This document shows, one piece after another, positions 32,836 to 44,307 of a DNA stretch of 64,000 nt. The translations under genes and the position numbers were made by a program. Every line of letters starts with the position of its first letter. The stretch's first letter is position 1. This stretch comes from Halichondria panicea. Taxonomy: Eukaryota > Porifera > Demospongiae > Suberitida > Halichondriidae. A model generated the notes under the pieces. That model ran no database searches and had not been told where the DNA came from. It worked only from the letters and a program-made list of their open reading frames with translations. Location: positions 2,936,501-3,000,500 of the forward strand of contig NC_087384.1 in assembly GCF_963675165.1 (NCBI RefSeq), in the 5' to 3' direction.

Positions 32836-34251
32836 TCCGACTAGAAAAACATTTGCAATGTGAAAAATTGCTAGGATTGGCCAGGGGAACCACAAAAAAG
32901 CGTGGGAACAAGAAATCAGACGAGAGCATAACTCCAATCCGTTACAACGTCAATCACATGTATACTGGTAGTTTTCCCATGTTTTCCCAGCCAATATGCC
33001 ACGCAATTTTTACTGGTGGAGTGATGACCAATCCCTATATATATTTATTATACATCCATTTTAGAATGTGGGGCACATAATCATGATGATTTGTGATGAA
33101 TTGATGTTCCTAATACATGCAGTGTTGAGCACAGGTACACACAGTCCATCCATACGTAGTAACATGCACGGACCGTACTGGTGACTGCATGGAATGATAA
33201 AGTGGTGGATGGAAGCTGATAGGTGGATCTGGAACACAGTCTATTATTTAATATACTATGTATTGTACATGTTCATGACGTTGTAACGGATTGGAGTTAT
33301 GCTCTCGTCTGATTTCTTGTTCCCACGCTTTTTTGTGGTTCCCCTGGCCAATCCTAGCAATTTTTCACATTGCAAATGTTTTTCTAGTCGGATTCCCTTT
33401 CTTTTTCAGTACAGTTTATGTATCATGACATGCATAAGTGGAACGTCAAGAGGCAGTACAAGAAGAGAAGACAGGACTAATCAGATATCTTCTGGAATAC
33501 TGGACTAATAATTATAGTATAATGAGTAATAATTTATTGCTTGATAATTATGTTGAATTTGCTAATCAGTATTAAATGACAGCCATTTTAAGAGCATGAT
33601 ATCTAGCCAGTGCATATAGCATGCCTGTCAGAGAAAGGGAGCTAGAGCTGAACAGTGTGAAGAAAAGGAACACCTCAGGCTCTGGAAAAGCACTGCTGCT
33701 GCACTGATTTTAGGCGCACGGTTTATTAGCCACGCCTATCTATTATTATTGGCCACAACACAATTGCTGAGTCATTAAAGATGGCGGAATTGTCTAGGTA
33801 AGAGAAATAGAGACTGAGAGGTCATCTGCCTCGTGGAAGCAATCGCAAATCTGAAGAAGCGCTTTGTAATCCAGGTTGTAGTCGTTTGGAAACCCTGTGC
33901 AGAATGTCCTGGAGATGGCTGTACTTGGAGTAAATGCTGGGCAAGAAACTTACTTACTTACTCACTTACTTACTTACTTACTTACTTAGTCAGTCAGACA
34001 AAGAGCGGTGAAACGTCGAAATAGTGCAATTTTTAAAATGAAAATATTCATTCATTAAAATGTTTATGGATTATGAAATGAGAGATACAAAGAGAGAAAA
34101 GGCTAAATAAACTATCTGTTCAGCCAGTTTCTTGATGTGGCCTTTCCCTGCAGAGATAGAACAGTTTGAACATGAGTCAAAATAATTGAAATATTGCTAA
34201 ACACAGGCATACCCACTGCCAATCCTATGTAAAACCTACTGGTTTTACTAA
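32836..34251 (+). mobile_element. Helitron-like non-autonomous element, copy 2 (1416 bp)
   Basis: Nearly identical to 8002-9407, with small indels only (for example GATAAAGTGG for GATGTGG, and a longer CTTA run). It begins TC after A at 32835 and ends CTAA (34248-34251) before T, with the AAAACC-TACT-GGTTTT hairpin at 34231-34246. It sits between the Myb-like gene and the transposase of the Harbinger element and cuts the last codons of the transposase. The inverted module is at 32836-32952 and 33276-33392. Confidence 0.6.
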
Positions 34252-34253
34252 TT

Positions 34254-35090
34254 GTGCAAAACACAACAAGCGCTTCATTAAACATCTCCATCGAGCTTTT
34301 AGACGACCATAGGCATGCTCAACAGCGGCGGTAGTTAAACGTCTTCTGTTGAGGGGTGAGACTTCCTGTGTCGGGGTAAGCTTTCATGAGCCACTTCAAA
34401 AGAGGGTACGCTGGATCACCTAAAATGACGAGAGGAATTTCATGCTGCCCAATCGTCTCTGTCGAATTGGGTAAAAGTGATCCTTCTTGTCCTTTTTTAA
34501 ATAGAGAAGAGACTCTTGCGTCGTGGACTCGTCCTGGCCAGCCGACATAAATGTCCATGAAAAGACCATTGTGATCAACCAATCCTTGGAGTATGATGGA
34601 ATGCCAACCTTTCCTGTTGCTGTTGTAGTAGTCGGCTGGGCACTCTTGTGGTGAGATGATCTGGCCGTCAATTGCTCCAACACACTGTGGAAAACCCAGT
34701 TTGCCAGCCACCACTTGCTTCAATGCATCACCACAAGGCATATGAATATACCTGGGAAGAAGATGGTCCACAATGCACACACATACGTCTTTCGTTATTA
34801 GGCAAACTGATGCTTTTGAGACACGGCTAATTGTCCTAAAATCCGAGTTTGTTGAGAGAATCGATAGAGACCTTTTTCTGGAGTGGGATGGCTTTCCTCA
34901 TAGAGGTATTGCTTTTCTCAATGGACTTTAACTCTTGGCAGACAAATGGAACGTATCTCGGCTCATTCTGAAATTTTGAATCCAGTCTCGATGGGTAAAT
35001 GTTTCCATTACGACCCGCTCCCACCACTGAGAACTTCTTTCTCTTGTCCAGATAGTTCTTGGTGTGGCATTGTGACAGCAAACAGTAAAC
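34254..35090 (-). pseudogene. PIF/Harbinger transposase (DDE_4, HARBI1-like), frameshifted and 3' truncated
   Basis: The minus frame 34780-34319 carries the catalytic core: FPQCVGAIDGQIIS with the first aspartate, GLFMDIYVGWPGRVHDARV with the second, and LVILGDPAYPLLKWLMKAYP. The glutamate region VEHAYGRLKARWRCLMKR is readable at about 34318-34264 after a one-base shift. The N-terminal part (ELKSIEKSNTSMRKAI) lies at 35081-34836 and joins the core through a frame change near 34860. The gene stops at 34252, exactly where the Helitron-like block ends. The enzyme would excise and insert the element with three-base target duplications, together with the divergent Myb-like partner at 31.8 kb. It is dead in this copy. 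Confidence 0.8.
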
Positions 35091-35470
35091 GTCCTGTCTC
35101 TCATAAAACCAATTTCTTACTTCTTTTTGTTGGTACTTACAGCTTGTTTTCTAAGCATAGTGTTCTTTCCATCAATAAAATAGCAACAGATACAGCAACA
35201 ACATCCATGATAGCAAAGAGCAGAATTTTTGGTTGGTAACTTAGCAACGAATACTAGCCAGCTAGCTATGGGCATGCTCAGAACAAAGGCCTCAGGCATT
35301 AGATCTACTATCATACTGACTTACTTTATTATTATGAGCCATCAGATCACTCCAAACTGTTAGATAAGGTCCTCTTTCCAAGATTCTTACTTCTTTTCCA
35401 ATTGAAGCACTTTCGGTTCAGACTGTTTACACAGCATAAAACCACTTCGTGGTACAATGCGCATTACTTT

Positions 35471-35486
35471 GCGTGTAAACAGGGCT
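35471..35486. repeat. Right terminus of the second Harbinger element
   Basis: GCGTGTAAACAGGGCT is identical to 1091-1106, and the preceding ACAATGCGCATTA also matches the left element, defining the end of the family. Confidence 0.6.
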
Positions 35487-35681
35487 ATAGTGTCATTGTA
35501 CTAATGTTTAAGTGAAGAAAACGAACGTTTGGCAGTGGCACTAGTGATTGGGATAGTCAAGTGAATCTTTAATACTTCACTAAGCATAGTCTTGTAGATA
35601 TTGTTTCTTTATGCTTCCTGTCTTGAACCATTGGTAATTGAGTATCACCCTCAATAAATGAGGAAACAGAATAGCTGCACA

Positions 35682-36233
35682 GGGCCGTAGCCACCAACTT
35701 TAGAGTGGTCAGGTTATGAAATGGAACAAATCGGCGCGCATAGCGCGCCAAAATTTTTGGGGCCACGCCCACTTCTGGTATCGTTGGTTACGCCCTTTGT
35801 CTACTAACTATACTGGTACTAGATTCTGTTTAGCTTTAAAGCTTAGCCCTAACACAAAATAATGTTACAGAACACAACAGCTTTAAAGCTTAGCCCTAAC
35901 ACAAAATAATGTTACAGAAACATGATGGAGAAACAGCAAAGTTTTATTTGGCAAGACCACAAGACCACAGAACTGGTTTGCACAGCTGGATGGTGAGCTT
36001 GGTCTGGAAGACTTAGAAGGGATCATTGACAGCCATAGCATGCAATACTTAATAGTCTTGATCACTTATAGTTCTAGCATTATGCTTGCATGTTTTGCAA
36101 CTGCAGAAGGAGTTCACTGCATGCACATTTTGTCCATTATGTGTTTATTGTAGTGACGACCATTGCCTATTCACCTTGGAAAAAGTGGTCAGGTTGAAAC
36201 CTGACTAACCTGACTGACTGGTGGCTACGGCCC
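35682..36233. mobile_element. TIR element of about 550 bp, CAGGGCCGTAGCCACCA ends
   Basis: CAGGGCCGTAGCCACCA at the left is the exact reverse complement of TGGTGGCTACGGCCCTG at the right. CTGCA occurs directly outside both ends and may be all or part of the target duplication. Inside, TGGTCAGGTT is repeated near both ends, and about 43 bases (AGCTTTAAAGCTTAGCCC...) are duplicated at about 35834-35919. CAGGG ends recall hAT MITEs, but an 8-base duplication is not seen. No gene. Confidence 0.65.
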
Positions 36234-36239
36234 TGCTGC

Positions 36240-36800
36240 AGAGTGCAGAAAACATTCAATTTCTTCCTGTTCAAATCTACATTCAACTTCTACCACCACC
36301 ACTTCAATCTTGTCCTTAGGGTGATGAGGAGCCTACTTTAATACTTGAAGCTTGGTCTACTATAAATTTGGACTCTGTTCGCTGAGACTTCAAGTGCTGA
36401 TACTTCAAGTGCTTTACAAGGGCCACTTGGGTAGTGCACCCAAGTGGGCCCCTCCAACCTTTTAACTGTTCTGTCGAGAGCATGTTCTGGTGCACTTGTA
36501 CATTTGGGCGATTTGCAGCTCAACACTTGGCTCCAGTTCTTTCCCATATTAACCTTCCTTGCAACCTCATTCACATGCATAGGACTTGCTGTCTACTACT
36601 TCTACTACTTGCTATTAACCTTGCTCTTTATCCTCATGTCACATTGGCCGGAACAAACAAGCATGCGCGTAGGACTCCTGGGGGAGTCCCCACACCTTAG
36701 GCAGGAATGACCGGGGGGTCACTCCCACCGGGGAGTCTTCTTGAAAATGATATTACGTGCAATAATAGGGGAGTCTTCTTGAAAATGATATTACGTGCAA
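36240..36800 (+). other. No certain gene; two overlapping hydrophobic frames
   Basis: Frames at 36434-36700 and 36444-36710 both have a hydrophobic stretch (for example FILMSHW, LLLLLLAINLAL), which simply reflects a pyrimidine-rich strand. The sequence ACTTGGGTAGTGCACCCAAGT followed by CCAACCTTTTAACTGTTC resembles 3345-3410. The stretch GGGGAGTCTTCTTGAAAATG is duplicated at about 36733 and 36769. Confidence 0.25.
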
Positions 36801-39440
36801 TAATAATGCGTACCCTTCTTGGACTTGGACAGGTAATAATTTCATCTCGTAAAATTACGTACAATAATTATTACGTTAGGAATACATTCTCTTGTGTATA
36901 ACTGCATTTAACGTACCACTTCTGGCTAGCACCTTCACACTCTTGAAAATCATCTGGTGTAATTACGTGCAAGAATAACGTGCAATAATAATAATCACCT
37001 CTGACAGGTATTTGAATAGAGGGATTGCTATCTTGAGAAGGGTGAAGATCAGAATAAGGTCGCAATATTTATAGCAATGCGTACCCTTCTTGGACTTCAC
37101 AGCAGCCGCGGTGTCAGGGTGAAGATCAGTTAGAGCCTAGAGTTTTCAGCCTAGGGAAATAATAATTAATTAACTCTGAGAATAAAAACTCTGAGAATAA
37201 ATTTGCTGTAGAACTTCTTCACGGTACATGCACATCGTTATCGTTAGGAGGGTGAAGATCAGAGTCTAGAGCACTACGCATACAATGCATCTTATAATTA
37301 ACGCACCACCTCTTCTGGCTAGGTGTGGAGGGCTCTTTCCGGTTGGCTTTGCGTACCCTTCTTGGACTTGGACTTCACAGCAGCCGCGGCAATAATTCTA
37401 AGGCAATTTCATTCCGTGTAAGAACATACGTACCACCTCTCTTGCAGTACTTCTAGACTTGCATAGAGTAGGATCAATGTCTTCAGAGTTAGAATCTATT
37501 ATATCCGGCAATAATAATTCTGCTAAGCGATGGCTCAAAGCAACAATAAATCGTACATTACCTTTCACACATTGAACCGAGGAACTTCAATCTGATTCGT
37601 TGTTGCGCACCTCCGTTGGAATTGGGACACACCCCTCATGATACCAGACATTGAACCCATCACAACACACCATCAACTTGTCCTTCTACACGTGCAGTAT
37701 ACTTTAAGGAATGTTCTCTTCTTGATGTTGCGAACAGTGCTTGGAAAGCGGTGATTCCTCATTTTACTTTGCACATCATTTCACTTTGCACATATTCTTC
37801 GTTGACGGGATCTACCCCAGCACACAAGTCGAACACAAGTCGAACGCCATCGCTATTGCTACCACCTGTTTGAAAACAAACATTTACAACATTTGTAGTT
37901 ATGGTCGGCTTAGGAGTTTTTAGAATGTTGCACACTTGAGAAACTATAGTACCGTCCTCTACAGGTACAGTGTGTGCATTGAGTCGAACAAATCAACAGA
38001 GCCTGGAGATGAAAATTTGTCCGATAGACAATTTGAAGTATAACCTGAACGATTCTGTTAGCGATTGACAAGCTGTGAGTCGACGTCGGACGACAGGCCA
38101 TTTGATGCACGTGTAAAAAAATATTGAGTAAATGAAAGATGCGTGTACAATCACCACTCTACAATCACCACTCTACAGCTTATATACGTAAAATACCTCC
38201 ATCTTAATCTCTCTAACCTGAGAAGAAAAGAGGATCATCCTTTTGCAATCTTGAAGCCTTGTAGATGGAGTATGCAGTCTAATTATGCATTTATACATAG
38301 AAATCTATGGATAGTATACATGTACAAAGTCATGTATATACACAGGTGATGTTCCCCTTACTGTACTTCAACTGTACTTGAAGGTAGCTTTAGACTTGGG
38401 AAGAGGCCATATATTATGGTATACTATATGTGACATAGTTATATCAAGGGCGTATGCTCCACTATCAGTAGACGTAGCTAGCAGAGTTCAAACGTGGGCA
38501 GAGGAATGTGTGCATTTGCATGAAGTGCTAAAAATAGAAATTTGTATTTTTAGCATTTCATGCAGAGTCATGCCGCCCACGCCCACATTTCGCCCACGCC
38601 CACATTTGAACTCTGCTCATATAAGAGTTGCATGCCCTCTCTTCTTTTATACGCCCTTGTCTTGCCCTCTAGAATTGGGTACAGAGGAGTCACTTATCCT
38701 TCTTGGACTCTCCTCTAGAGTTACGTAGAGGGAGGTCAGATTCTAAGGCAATAAGGATACTTTCATCTGGTGTAATTAATTTTTATAATTAAAATCCATA
38801 TACCACCTCATGCTGCTACCCTTGGAGTTTACGGCAGCTCCTTCAGACTCCGATACAGGGGGGTCACTGTCTTCAGAAGGGTGAACACTAGTAGTATGAG
38901 GAACAGACTCAAGAGGAGGAATGCTGTCGTTGTGACTGAAAAGCACTATACAGTCTAATTAACCATTGGCGTAGTATTAACTAACGTGAAACAATCACGT
39001 GCAAGTATACATGTACATGTACACAGGTACGGATACACTGCAGTCAGAGTCACAGTCTAAGCCAATAAAGATACTTATAGTGACATACCACTTGTCTTGC
39101 TACTTAGCCATGTAGTTCCTCTAGAATTGGGTGGAGAGGGATCACTGTGCTTAGCTTTACAGTAGCTCGTCTAGATTTGGGTATAGAGGGGTCACTGTGC
39201 TTAGCCTTCTTGGACTCTCCTCTAGAGTTATGTAGAGGGAGGTCAGATTCTAAGGTCAGATTCTAAGGCACTTTCATCTCGTGTAATTAACATCCATATA
39301 CCACCTTGATTCCTCTTGCTAGCAGGGGGGTCACTGTCTTCAGAAGGGTATGGTAATAAACACGGTACATTGTAACACTGTGTAAGCACATAATTATTAT
39401 AACATACGATCGCATGTATAAGCTGTAGATGAAACATTAA
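36800..39440 (-). other. Array of repeated exon-like modules (possible multi-exon repeat gene)
   Basis: On the minus strand, short modules recur with splice-like borders. Acceptor TTGCCTTAG and donor AG|GTGGTATATGGAT bracket introns of about 45-55 bases near 38745-38812 and 39265-39305. The module reading SDLPLxNSRGESKK recurs at 38698-38749 and 39204-39257. SEDSDPP recurs at 38858-38882 and 39325-39350. AAVKSKKGT or KSKSKKGT recurs at 36808-36829, 37079-37111 and 37351-37389. A run of HSDPS(I/P)P(K/N)SRG units is at about 39100-39215. The peptides are Ser/Pro/Lys-rich and acidic by turns. This looks like exon duplication in one gene, or a dispersed repeat that happens to carry exons. I recognise no family and cannot fix start or stop. 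Confidence 0.35.
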
Positions 39441-39449
39441 TACTAAATA

Positions 39450-40280
39450 AAGCGGACGTACAGCTGCGTAGAATTGTAGTTTTGCAGGGTTTCAGTTAAC
39501 ACATGATGCTCACGTACACCGCAAGGTTCAACTGGATACAAGGTGTGAGATCAAACACATGGTCACATGGCTGCAAAGCTGGAAACACAGAACTAGTTGT
39601 CTGCAATAACTCGAAGAGCAATAACTCGAAGAGCGCTTGGCCGTGAGATAGTGAATGACTTTGCACTACTTTGAGGTATAAACAGTATTTTGTGGATAAC
39701 GTCGTTTATATTCAACAATGGGCCTGTCCTGGCAGTTTAGATAAATGCCAGGCTGTGAGCTAGAAACCTTCAATGGAACTTTCTATCTACTTCCTTCAAT
39801 CCACTTCCGTTCGTTGTGATGTCATGAGAATATACTATGTTATCCAAAGCCCGGGGGGATATTAGCGCATGCGCAAGCAGTTGATACCAGGCGCCTAAGT
39901 GAAGTGAAGTGGGATATGCGGCCTGGGATCGAGGCAACTGAGTGTTAAGTTTGTTGGGAAGATCACTAAAATATCTGTGAAATTCAAAGTGGAGGGACAA
40001 AATGAAGGGAGATACTCGGCTACGTATGGTGGTTACCTGTACAGAGAACCAAGAAAATTCTTAATTCTCACCACTTAATTCTCACCACTTCTTAATTCTC
40101 ACCATGTACCACTTAAATAAGTTAAATACAACGCCACTACTCAGTAGGTCAAAGGTTGTTTATTGGCTACTGCTGAGTCAGCATTTTTCCGTGACAGTTT
40201 TTCGCCATGCTCAAATTCAGCTGTTGCTGCTTTGCTGTTAGTTCTGGTAGTTTCGTTGCTTGGTGAGTATGCAAAGACGG
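39450..40280. other. No gene recognised
   Basis: Short frames only; duplicated AATAACTCGAAGAGC near 39606-39635 and TTAATTCTCACCACTT near 40059-40092. Confidence 0.35.
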
Positions 40281-40289
40281 GGATAGAAG

Positions 40290-40600
40290 ACGACAATTGA
40301 ACTATTCGGCAGCGTGACCACCTTATTCTTTCCAACTTTTTGGGAGCTGTGATGGTAAACCCTTCAAAACGCCAGGCAATTCGAGACGAGGTCGATGATC
40401 TGTTTGTTGAACTACAAGAAAAGCATGGCACAACTCAGACTGTGGGCGAACATGCTACAAGTTGGAACACATAGAGACTCCTAAAGTACCAATGTTCCAG
40501 CCATTGGATGTGTCTCCAGGAAAGTGTGCTGTTAGAGTAACTGAAACAGAGTTGACTGCCTTGACCAAGGAGGCTAAAAAAGATACAGGTGCAATTCATA
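40290..40600 (+). pseudogene. Transposon accessory-type fragment, unassigned
   Basis: In changing frames the plus strand gives VNPSKRQAIRDEVDDLFVEL followed by QEKHGTT, then LRLWANMLQVGTHRDS, then MFQPLDVSPGKCAVRVTETE. The order suggests the middle of a small helical protein of the sort that accompanies invertebrate DNA transposons. The minus-strand frame over the same bases is its shadow. Assignment is weak. Confidence 0.25.
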
Positions 40601-40679
40601 ACTGTGCACAGATAATAATGTTTTGTATGATTATACAAAACATGATAGAACATGATAGTTTATTATGAATATGTAGCCA

Positions 40680-41080
40680 GTGCAATCCTCGGCCGCAGTT
40701 ATTAGCAGTTTTACTATTAGCAGTTTTACATCTCTCGTTGACTGAGCTACTGCTTTCATTCTTCAATCGGCATTAAATGTGGGCTGTAGGGTGGTAGGAA
40801 GATAATGGGGCTGTAGGGTGGTAGGATAATTAATGCACCTACACTTTTACTATTGAGTTCGGGTTTTGACCATTGAATGGCAACAGATTGGACAAAATTG
40901 TAAAATACATATACATCTACAATAAGTAGGTGGATATTATTCCGATTATCGTTTTCCTTTAATGATCGTTTTCATTAAAGTCTGTAAAATTGATATAAAT
41001 AGTGTCTGTATCGTGGCGGAAAGCCACGATACAGAACTTACGTGCATAACTCTCAATGCACATATGTAATTAGCTATTAC
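40680..41080. other. No gene recognised
   Basis: Contains TATCGTGGC-GGAA-AGCCACGATA, a nine-base-stem hairpin at about 41010-41031, and small duplications (TATTAGCAGTTTTAC, GGGCTGTAGGGTGGTAGGA). Confidence 0.4.
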
Positions 41081-42800
41081 CCGAGGCGTCTGTTGGTTTG
41101 TTACCCGAGGCGCGCTTGGGTGGCAACGGGCATCGAACAACGTCAATCATTACCAATAATTATAGCAGCTATGTAGCTCCACCGAGGCATCAGCACCGCA
41201 TTCATATAATATGTAATTATAGTTTTATTACCCGAGGCGCGCGACGGGTCTGTTGGTTTGTTACCCGAGGCGCGCGCGTGTCTGTTTGTTGTTAGTGAGA
41301 GATATATCTACTCATCTACTCACCTGGATACCACAGCACTGCGTTTACAACATGGATAGCCAGCCTTCACACAACAAGTTAGTACTTTTGATAGTGGCAG
41401 CTTTCGGGTGTTTGTCTAATAAAAAGCGACATGGGTTATTTAGCGACATGGGTTATTTACAGCTGAAGTGACACAGGAACAGGGTCACAAAAGCTAGAAT
41501 TAAAGCTCCTGCTGACGATCCCGTACCAGGAACAGCTAAAATTGTGACTGCTGAATCCTAGGTTCTTTGCCGACGGTTGCTATCACCAAAGGTGAATTAT
41601 TGGTGTGATTTCCACTGTGTAAACACGCACCAATAATTACGGCCAGTATTTAAGGTTCCACACGTGCAGTTGTCACCCAAGAAGGAGTAGTTAGTTTAGT
41701 TAATTATTCATTGAAACTACTCTAATGTGACATGTACCACTCAATGTTTCAGCATGCCATGCCAGTGTTTAGCTATAGAGTTGCATGCTACATAAATGCA
41801 TTATCTTTATTATGGCTGTTTGTCACTACTCACCGTTCACAGAACAATATCTTGATTTAAATAGTGGCAGATTTTGATGTTAAAGCTTTGAATAAGCTAC
41901 CTCTAGCACTGCGTTTACAGCATGAGTAGCCTCCACACAACAAGTTAGTACTTTTTGGCAGCTTTCGGTGTTAAAGCTTATGCGTTACTTATAACTGAAG
42001 TGATCCTGTACCAAGAACGATGGAACAGGGTCACTAAAGTAGAAAGCTGTATATGTGACAGGCTCTAGGAAAACCAGACTATTGGAGCAGACTAAAATTT
42101 TGGTGATTAATGTACCAAGTGATAGAGCAGAGCATTGCCTACACAATGATATGCTTAGTTTTCACATACCTAGTTTCATACCCGAGTTATGCGCGTTGGA
42201 AACTCGAAGCCGTAAAATGTAGTATCGAGAAAAACGGCTCTCAAAGATTGCTTAATTAGGAAAAATAAGGTAATAGCGAAAGTTTGGACGAAGCGTTTCG
42301 ATGGAAAGAGTTGGATTTAGAGCATCAGATTTTACAGAGAGGTAGTAGAAGGGCTGTAGATACTTATACATCAATAACATTTTATTTGAGATTTTATACT
42401 GTAGGCATAAATTTAGCTGTAGCTCAATACTAAATTCTGCTCCAATAGTCTGGTTTTCCCAGAGCCTGTCACATATACCAGGAACAATGGAACAGGGTCA
42501 CTACTCCTACGGGATCCTCTACTCCATGCAAAACCTGGAGCCATACTTACTCCAGGCTATACCTGTTCTCAATGTTTCAGCATGCCTCCAGTCTGGCGTA
42601 GTTTTATTGCTCGTCATACATGATAACAACATCACTAATCACTATATGCACTGCATTATATTTCTGGTTTAAGTGCAGTGCTCTAGTTACCCGTGGGCGG
42701 CCACAGGTATAGTAGTCTGTTGGTGTGGGCGGCCACGGGTATAGTAGTCGGTTGGTTTGTTAATCCGAGGCGCGTGGGCGGCCACGAGTTATACTCACTG
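41080..42800. repeat. Cluster of dispersed repeats with GC-rich TTACCCGAGGCGCGC boxes
   Basis: TTACCCGAGGCGCG or close forms occur near 41080, 41102, 41230, 41262, 42680, 42760 and again near 61470 and 61995. Between them are repeated blocks: ACCAGGAACAATGGAACAGGGTCACT-type sequences (near 41475, 42020, 42478, 61165), TGTTTCAGCATGCC (near 41747, 42574, 61296, 61876) and AAATAGTGGCAGATTTTGAT GTTAAAGCTT (41860 and 61572). This is one repeat family in several rearranged copies. No coding frame persists across copies. Confidence 0.6.
41568..41725. repeat. Dispersed repeat, copy at 41.6 kb (partner at 44308-44478)
   Basis: GACGGTTGCTATCACCAAAG and about 130 further bases match 44312 onward, including an internal inversion (GGTGAATTATTGGTG and CACCAATAATTACGG). 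The second copy has an extra TGAATTATTGGTG unit and lacks CACACGTGCA. Confidence 0.7.
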
Positions 42801-42801
42801 G

Positions 42802-43478
42802 TGTTAAGGATGGCTCAGCCACATGGTGCACAGGGCATCATATCTTTGTGATTGTGATATATTAATGGGATATATTAATGGATGAAATTTAGTAGGAATG
42901 TAGTTTTGTACGAAATGTACACGCTTAAAATGTTTGGAGGTCATGTGACCTTCAGCGATGTCGTTACAGTGTGATTAAGAAGATAAAAAAGGAGGATTAG
43001 AAACAAGTGTAGCCACACCCCCAAATTTTTTTATAAAGTACAACTCAGTTTTACCATTTTTGTGGTGCCCGGATATGATGCGTATCATTTACAGGTGCAC
43101 AGAAATCAGGAAAACTGTCGCATTTTCTATTTAATGCCCTCTACTTAAATATGCGTATTTCAATTTTCCGCTTCACCGAAAATGATAGACATCATATCCG
43201 GGCGCCATAAAAATGGTAAAACTGAGTTGCACTTCACAAAAAAATTTGGGGGTGTGGCTGCACTTGTTTGTATTCCGGAAATTGTAAAGTTGTATATTTC
43301 ACTGTAGCTCCACCCCTGAAAGTCACATGACTTTAAAAACACATTCAACATGTTCCTTCATTATAAGACTACATTATTGCAAAGTTTCATCAGTTTATAT
43401 GTAACCATCCAAAAGATATAATCACATATACAAGAAATCCACAATAAATCCCAATAATTAATTGAGCCATCCTTAACA
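42802..43478. mobile_element. Foldback element of about 680 bp with arms of nearly 300 bases
   Basis: The ends TGTTAAGGATGGCTCA and TGAGCCATCCTTAACA are perfect inverses. Similarity continues inward across about 290 bases on both sides: GTCATGTGACNTTCAG, GCCACACCCCCAAATTTTTT and CATATCCGGGC with their reverse complements. This leaves a loop of about 70 bases around 43100-43170. CACTG lies just outside both ends and may be the target duplication. No gene is carried. Confidence 0.7.
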
Positions 43479-43507
43479 ACACTGAGTAGTAGTCTGTCTG
43501 TTTGTCT

Positions 43508-43627
43508 GTTTGTCTGTTTGTTTGTTTGTTTGCTTGTACCAAGTATATCTACGCACTGCATAGATATGTTTGTCTGTTTGTTTGTTTGTTTGCTTGTACC
43601 AAGTATATCTACGCACTGCATAGATAG
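43508..43627. repeat. 60-base tandem duplication with (TTTG)n
   Basis: GTTTGTCTGTTTGTTTG...TGCTTGTACCAAGTATATC...GCATAGATA is present twice back to back with essentially no difference. Confidence 0.9.
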
Positions 43628-43629
43628 TC

Positions 43630-44300
43630 TTGTTTAAATAGTGGCTTCTTTGTCGAGTAAAAGCTAAGAAGCGGGATCACTTCAGCTGAAAATACGTACT
43701 TGATTATGTATTTTGCTTTCAGCATGCTGGTTTAGTTTTATTGCTCTTTATTGCTCTTGAGTTGCGTCATACATGCTAAGCGGTGGAGAATAGCTAGATT
43801 ATTAACTGGCTTTCAATTGGCCCTCGAGTGGGGCAGGTTAGTTTTGGTTTGGGGGGGGCGGGGGGCGGGGGGCACAGATGCAGGTTAGGTTTTGGTGGGC
43901 TACCTTGAAGCCCACACCCAAGCCAAGAGTGGCAGGCAACCATAACCCTCGAACGTTGAGTTTCGGCCCCCTAATACAATGGCCTGGTGTGGGACTAGCG
44001 GGAAGCTGGCATGTGTTGAGGTGGAGCTGATGCCATCATACTTCTCATACTTCTCATACTTCCTTACTTCCTTCCTGCCAGGCGTCAAGCAGACGTCATC
44101 CCGCCGAGGTCCTGATGTCGAATTTTGACATTATTTATTGTTACACGAATTACACCTGTAAAGTTATTAGCATCTAAAGGAAATGTTGTTCTTGTGGTGC
44201 ATGCCTTCTAAATTAAAGCAGTGTTGTGATTGTGATTTATAGTCAAGTTTGATTATCCAGTCACCCACATAAGCCACCAAAACATCAGGTTCGACAACAT
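43630..44300. other. No gene recognised; G-rich tract
   Basis: Contains GGGGGGGGCGGGGGGCGGGG at about 43851-43870 and pieces of the 41-42 kb repeat family (43730-43775). CATACTTCTCATACTTC and CTTCC repeats lie near 44037-44067. Confidence 0.45.
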
Positions 44301-44307
44301 CAGGTTC

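Noticed and set aside
33949-33988. Regularly spaced ACTTA repeats as a functional array
   Set aside because: A simple CTTA microsatellite that differs in length between the two copies of the same element.
36434-36710. Small membrane protein genes
   Set aside because: Two overlapping frames are both hydrophobic, which reflects the pyrimidine-rich strand rather than coding.
41080-42800. CRISPR-like array of GC-rich boxes
   Set aside because: Box spacing is irregular, boxes vary, spacers are themselves repeated, and the DNA is eukaryotic.
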